From: Chlorops oryzae | Taxonomy: Eukaryota; Arthropoda; Insecta; Diptera; Chloropidae | NCBI GenBank assembly: GCA_020466095.1 | Contig: CM035809.1 | Span: 26,572,573 to 26,636,572, forward strand | Length of the DNA: 64,000 nucleotides | Direction: 5' to 3' | Shown here: piece by piece, positions 58,932-64,000 of the stretch | How the letters are laid out: each line of letters starts with the position of its first letter | Position numbering within the stretch: position 1 is the first letter of the stretch | Made by a program: the position numbers and the translations under genes | The notes under the pieces: model-generated | Databases searched by the model: none | What the model saw: only the letters and a program-made list of their open reading frames with translations | Told to the model about the DNA's origin: nothing

Positions 58932-61900
58932 GTAAGTCACGTGCGCGGGGCAACACACGATTTTGTGCCTCCAAGCGGATTTGAGACTCCATGATTCACA
59001 TTTAATTGGTGCAAAGCATGAAGATTCTTAGGATGAAGCTTTAAAAGGGAAATGTGAAAAGCAAGAAAATCGTTTTTGTATTTTGAAGAAATTCTCTGAG
59101 AAGCGTTGCCATATTTTGTCATAAAGTTTAAGTACTAATTGCACGTTGATCCGATTTTAAATGTAAAAATTAGACGACAAGGAGGAAGCGGAAATTCAAT
59201 TATGACCGTTAACCCACTACAATTTCTGTAGCCGTAAATTAGGAAGGAGAACAGCACATGGAACTGTTGGAACGAGTGTGCGAATAATAACACCCACGCA
59301 CGCTTTGAAGGCTTTTAACCCCCGACTAGGGCAATAGAAAACAACTTAATTTTTCATACCGCTCGGAAACACGCAAGGGATAAGGACTCTTGCCGAAGTA
59401 AGACGATAGACGATAGTGAAAGTGGCCGTAAATGCCGATTTAATGGCTGAAATACAGGCGCACTCTCGAATAGACCAAAGCTTGTGCAAATACACACCCA
59501 TTAAATCAAAAGGCTTAGAAGGCAAAAAGGCCGTCGTTATCCTCGTGTTCAATCAGACGGAAAGGGGAAAAGCAACAACAGAAAGCGTAAAAAATTTCTG
59601 CCGTAGCTCTTGAAGGCTTTCAGGGCGAACACATATTCGAGCAGAGTTAAGAATGACAGCTGTCAAAAATCGCTTGAATGGCGTGTCAGAGGCATGTGTG
59701 TGGGTAGAGTTTTGGAACTCATCAGGAGTGACATTTCGGTGGCTTAAAATTGTCTTTTCATACATGTACGACATTTTTCTGCTGTCTTGCGGCTCTGTTT
59801 TTTTCAAGACCAGGCATTAAAAATGATTGTTTATGGAATGCTTTTAGGTTTTGAGTGATTTATTTCTGCTTTGAAAGATTCAAGTTCTGAGAGTCCTAGA
59901 AAACCGTTCTGGCATTCGCAAAATAATCCAATACGTCAGGCAATCCCGAGCCAAGGACAATTAAGTCCAGGTCCATACTAGGCGACAGTCGCCGGAGACA
60001 CATTTTGTTTTGAGGAAGAGAGTGTACTGTTCTCTCTGTTCTCCGGCCGTCCCTCGCCATTAAAACAAAATGTCTGTCGCCTAGTATGGAACTGGACTTA
60101 CTAACAGCAATATGGCGATCTCATATTTCCGTTTGAGCTTGGGAAAATATCTGTTACAGTTGTGACCCATATTTTGGCCTCTTAAAAGCTTAGTGGAAAA
60201 TATTTCGAAAACCATGTTTTTAGGGGATTTTTACTTCTGCTTTGGGGGAAAACAAATTTTCGACGTTGGCTGCACTGACTTAAGCGAACAAATCTCGATT
60301 AACGTTATGTAGTTCAACGGTCTGAAATCTGAAATCAGTTCAAGGTGCTCGTTCTATATATGTATATATGAAGCCTCACTGGGAGGCTCCTTCAGCCATT
60401 TTGACATGAGAAAACCAAGAAAGCTTTCCGCTTGACAAAATCGTCTGCACTTTTATTCGAAAGTTGACCCGAATCCGAAACGACACTAAATAATTACAGC
60501 CGAAAGTGCATTTGTTTGCTGGGTCAGTTGCTTTGCGACCATGGAGCCCATCTGCAGAGCGGAAAGGTCCTCTTAATGGACTAGCAGATCCGAAATGACA
60601 ATAAATCCCTTCAAATGTCAATGTCGGCGCTGGTGCACTCCTTGGTCCGGGTTTGAGCGGCTCTTTTCGGAGCGACTAATTAATGAAATTCGCATTTAAA
60701 CTAAATTGAAATTTACCGCAAAATTGAGCAGAAAACACAATCGAAATGACATTTGCGCACGCAACAAAGAACGCCGGACGTCAATTTCATGGCGATTTTA
60801 GTGCTTTTCGTTTAGCTTGTTTTTTGCTTGCCTGCTTCGATGGCTTTTTTGACACATGAAGGCTACGAGTATTTGGGGGAAAAAAGGACAACTTTGCCGA
60901 TTCAATAAAAATCCAATAAATTAAAATCGTGTAATTATAATTAATTGCAGCAAGCATGAACACGACGCAACGAACTCGTGTGGAAGAATTCCAAGGAAAG
61001 AAGGGGGAAGAGTGCAAAGCGATCGATGAGTTTATTTGGCTGTGGTTTGTGATGATTGGAAATTATTTCGATTTTAATTAAAAATTTAATTTTATTGTTT
61101 TTAATGTCATTTTGATAATTTTCAATAAGGAATGGAAACGCTTTTATTTGTTAATGGATGAAATATTTTCCACCAGTGGCCATGTTATTTAGCAAAGCTG
61201 CAGCAAAGGCTTTCAGCAAGCTCTCCAATTAGCGAATCTCTTATTCAATTTGTGTGTTCTATAGTGCACTCTCCCCTTGAGGAAACCCCTCGTTAGCGGA
61301 CACCCCTCTTAAACCGACACGTTTTGGGAAGGCCCTAGTATATTTGCTTCTCAGATTCCTCTTAAGCGGACATATTTTCGGTCCCTAGGTGTCCACTTAA
61401 GAGATATATATGCATATGTCTTTGGCTTGTGGATTCAAACGAGGATTTGAAATAAGCTCCGGAGCACAGCACAGCATTAGGCGCAACGAAGTCTCATCGT
61501 TCAAAGTTTTCTACTTTAAATTCCAAAAATGCGGAGCCTTACCGAAACATTTGTTTTGTCCTTATGCCGTCATGAAAAACAGAACTTCCTTTCCTTAGGT
61601 AAGACCCAAATTAAGCCCGTTTTGAATGAATCTCACTATTTTCGTCTTCTCTGGTTTAAAATCATATTTTCGAACCGTCCTTGGTCTGAGCTCATTTCTC
61701 ATCACCCCAAGGCATTGATGCCATTAAGCGATAATTATAATTTAAATTTAATTTTAATAGTTAAAAGTCAAATGACCGGTAATCTGACGTTAATCTGACG
61801 CTTCACAAATCCCGTAATAATCTATTTTAATATGATTTCTGCAACAAAATCTCAGTTGAGCCAGCGGCTTAAAACAATTTTGCCAATTTTTTGCGTTGCA

Positions 61901-62584
61901 TACGAATGAATTTTTTTATTGCATACATTTGTGCGCAAAAGTTATTTCATTCAACGGAATCTAAACAATTTCCCAACTCCATTGCAGCTATTTCCGAATA
62001 ACGCTGCAGCAGTGCCACCACACCACCACCACACTTGCCACTGGCAATCCTCTGACAGTTGCGACAACAAACGTCACCAGAGCAGCCACAACGACACGTA
62101 ATTGAGATTAATGTGTGCGTGTGTTGCAAATCGTTTTCTTTGTTTCCTCTTCCCCGAAAATGGAGAACGATGCAAGGGTTGAAGGGGGGAGTGGATCCGA
62201 ATGCGTAGATCTTGCATTTATTACAATATGCAAATATTAATTTTGCTAACGTATTGACTTTTGGTATCATGTGCTCTGATGACTCCGAAATGTTTACCAA
62301 CTCAACGAATAAATGAATGAAGGGATGAATGACTGCAGGAAGTTTGGTATTGATGTATTCAAAAATTCGTTCCTTATAGAATTTCAGAAAATCTTATGAA
62401 AGAAAATAGAACCTTTTTTAGTCTCCTTGGCTCCACATTACGTTCATTGGCATTATTTGAACAGCTTCCCTGCAGAAGAGCACAGAATAACTTAAATATC
62501 TGAGAAGACAATTTTCTTCCAAGAAACTTTTTCCCTCTTCCCTTTATCCATTTTCTTTATCACTTCTTCTCATATCCTTTTTAG
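58932..62584 (+). other. Intron 2, copy B
   Basis: Collinear with 40992-46074 without the 1.26-kb insertion. It retains the donor and the CATATCCTTTTTAG acceptor. From about 60.4 kb many short deletions appear. Confidence 0.75.
59962..60100. mobile_element. Short MITE (TAAGTCC family), copy B
   Basis: TAAGTCCAGGTCCATACTAG pairs with the complement of the right end with about one mismatch over 27 bases. An inner ACATTTTGTTTTG pair is also kept. Orthologous to the element at 42023-42161, with better preserved ends. Confidence 0.8.
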
Positions 62585-62646
62585 CCGCTGCCAACTTCCG
62601 CATCCTCTTCCGTTGCCGCTTCCATTCATCTGTTTATGTATGCTAG
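62585..62646 (+). pseudogene. Broken exon 3 at the duplication junction
   Basis: The acceptor is followed by the first 10 exon bases (CCGCTGCCAA) and then switches to non-coding sequence matching 31401. Read on from exon 2 in phase, it encodes 19 further codons and meets TAG at 62644. Transcripts that splice here would end early, without the ectodomain core or membrane anchor. Confidence 0.75.
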
Positions 62647-64000
62647 GATCAGATGCGCATTCAGTATCAATTTTTTTCGTACTCACTCAAATGTGCCTCA
62701 TTCCTCTCTTAATTATATTTTTTTGGAACTGCGAGTTCTTTTGTGGCACCAAAAAATAAGGAATAAAATGCCTAGGAAAAAGTCAAACTTTTTGCAAAAG
62801 ATTCAGTTAAACTGTATTAACTAAATGATTAATGAAATTTTATTTAATTCGGAAGGCTCCTTCATGGGCACAAATCCATGTCGCAAGGACATCAAAGTCT
62901 TTATAAAATCCAAATAAATATTTAAATAAAATTCCGGCTGGACGATGAGTTTCCTTTGATTCTCATCTGAACCACTTTGATTACTTAATCTTTTTCATTC
63001 GATCCGACAATTAATGTTCATACTTCGGTGATCCGGAATGTTATGCATCTCATCATCAACTTATCTTTTTTCACACAGGATCACAAATTAAGAAAAAATC
63101 TCAACACCCTTCTGAGCTCTTGCGGTGTTTATTATTTCGTTAATGAGGGTGCGGATTTGTTTTCCTCATCAATTTCATCAATTTTCTGCAATTTATTTAC
63201 GTCAACAAACAACCGAAGCCGTCGAGGGAAACTCCTAATGAGATTAAATAAATGCGCAAACAAAGAGAAATTAAAAAATTGACGACCAAGTGCAGAAAAG
63301 GTTAACGAATTCTTTAATTGAAGACGCTTGGCTGAGCAGAGGCCCGAACAATCGCATAGCGAGTTCATGAATCGACTTGGAACTCATTAATCCTATCGGT
63401 CCTGCCACTTCTTCCCTTTTTCGTGGCATTTTTCTCTATTCCGAGAGTTCCCCATTCCAACATAACAAAGTCATCCCGAAGGAGGTACATATAAATCCGC
63501 CTCACGCATGTCAAGCTCTTCAGCTGGTTGGAAGCTCACGAAGCAATTTATTGTGGCGTTGTCACTCTTCTGTCCGCTGTTCTGTCAACTGTCATTAGCA
63601 CTCGCGTGTCGACTTTCTTATTTTTCATTTAAGCAGGAAGCCGAAGCCGTAAAGTTGATTGAACGAGTTAAGGGCACCCCTTGTTTGGTGATTTTAATGG
63701 CGTCAGAATTTTTGATGAGATTTAGGATTTAATAAGTCTGTATCCTACACGACTTCTTATCTCATTTGCTTTTTATTTCTCTTGGCTTTCTGAAGGTCAT
63801 TACCAAAGGTGAAAAACGAAAAGAAACGGTATGAGAAGAAGGCCAGCCCCACTTTAGATGTGAGGTATTCAGAGAAGGCATCAATTATGGATAACTTGAG
63901 AGCTACTTATATGACCTTCATTTTCCATTGATGGAAGCAAGTCTAGGTATATGAAACAAAAAACACATCCCCATTTATTCGATCTCGCTTGGACAACATG
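62595..64000. repeat. Duplicated unit, start of the next copy
   Basis: Matches 31401 to about 32.8 kb in the same orientation with scattered differences, starting CTTCCGCATCCTCTTCCG. Continues to the window edge. No coding region is recognised. Confidence 0.85.

Larger units (their letters stand above)
54440..62594. repeat. Duplicated unit, copy B right-hand part
   Basis: Matches about 36.47-46.084 kb along its whole length with scattered substitutions and small indels. It is about 1.45 kb shorter, mainly because it lacks the 1.26-kb insertion at 42163-43424. Splice sites and coding exons are well kept. Between about 60.4 and 62.3 kb it has many 1-4 base deletions relative to copy A. Confidence 0.9.

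Overview
This is eukaryotic DNA, most likely from a higher (schizophoran) fly. It is AT-rich, has long introns and abundant microsatellites, and carries one recognisable multi-exon gene: a neuroligin, a non-catalytic member of the cholinesterase-like family. Family assignment rests on my own reading of the translated exons. The genus and the exact neuroligin paralogue are not resolved. I saw no bacterial-type operons, CRISPR arrays or rRNA genes, and no convincing tRNA gene.

Layout. From 1 to about 31.4 kb is non-coding (intergenic or a long 5' intron). It holds decayed transposons: a LINE RNase H fragment at 2.1-2.6 kb, a 93-bp hairpin at 2.6 kb, a GAGTC-rich repeat with a SINE-like piece at 8.2-9.0 kb, and a roughly 240-bp satellite at 10.65-11.8 kb whose monomer contains a piggyBac-type MITE. 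Palindromic MITE-like elements lie at 14.7, 19.3, 22.3 and 25.9 kb. From 31.4 to 53.4 kb lies the plus-strand neuroligin gene. Its 5'UTR/leader exon is at 37191-38013, with further coding exons at 40774-40991, 46075-46223, 46396-about 46812, 47384-47745 and 52956-53389. The transmembrane and cytoplasmic 3' exons are missing. A 100-N scaffold gap sits at 53812-53911, followed by a minus-strand LINE reverse transcriptase fragment.

From about 54.44 kb to the end the sequence repeats earlier sequence at high identity. 54.44-62.594 kb matches about 36.47-46.084 kb (leader exon, second exon and their introns), and at 62594/62595 it switches abruptly to sequence matching 31401 onward. That is the head-to-tail junction expected for a tandem duplication of a unit of about 14.7 kb (31401-46084). 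The break is 10 bp inside the third coding exon, so the extra copy keeps the leader and second exons but cannot encode the rest of the ectodomain by itself. The contig after the gap may be the duplication junction placed out of order, a second haplotype, or an assembly artefact.

Three apparent single-base losses, all explicable as homopolymer contractions, disrupt the neuroligin frame in exons 3, 4 and 5. They look more like sequence errors than gene death, because reading frame, splice sites and protein motifs are otherwise intact. The items most worth following are the duplication junction, the MITE-derived satellite, an exon-end echo at the 3' end of intron 3, and several long-TIR palindromic elements.
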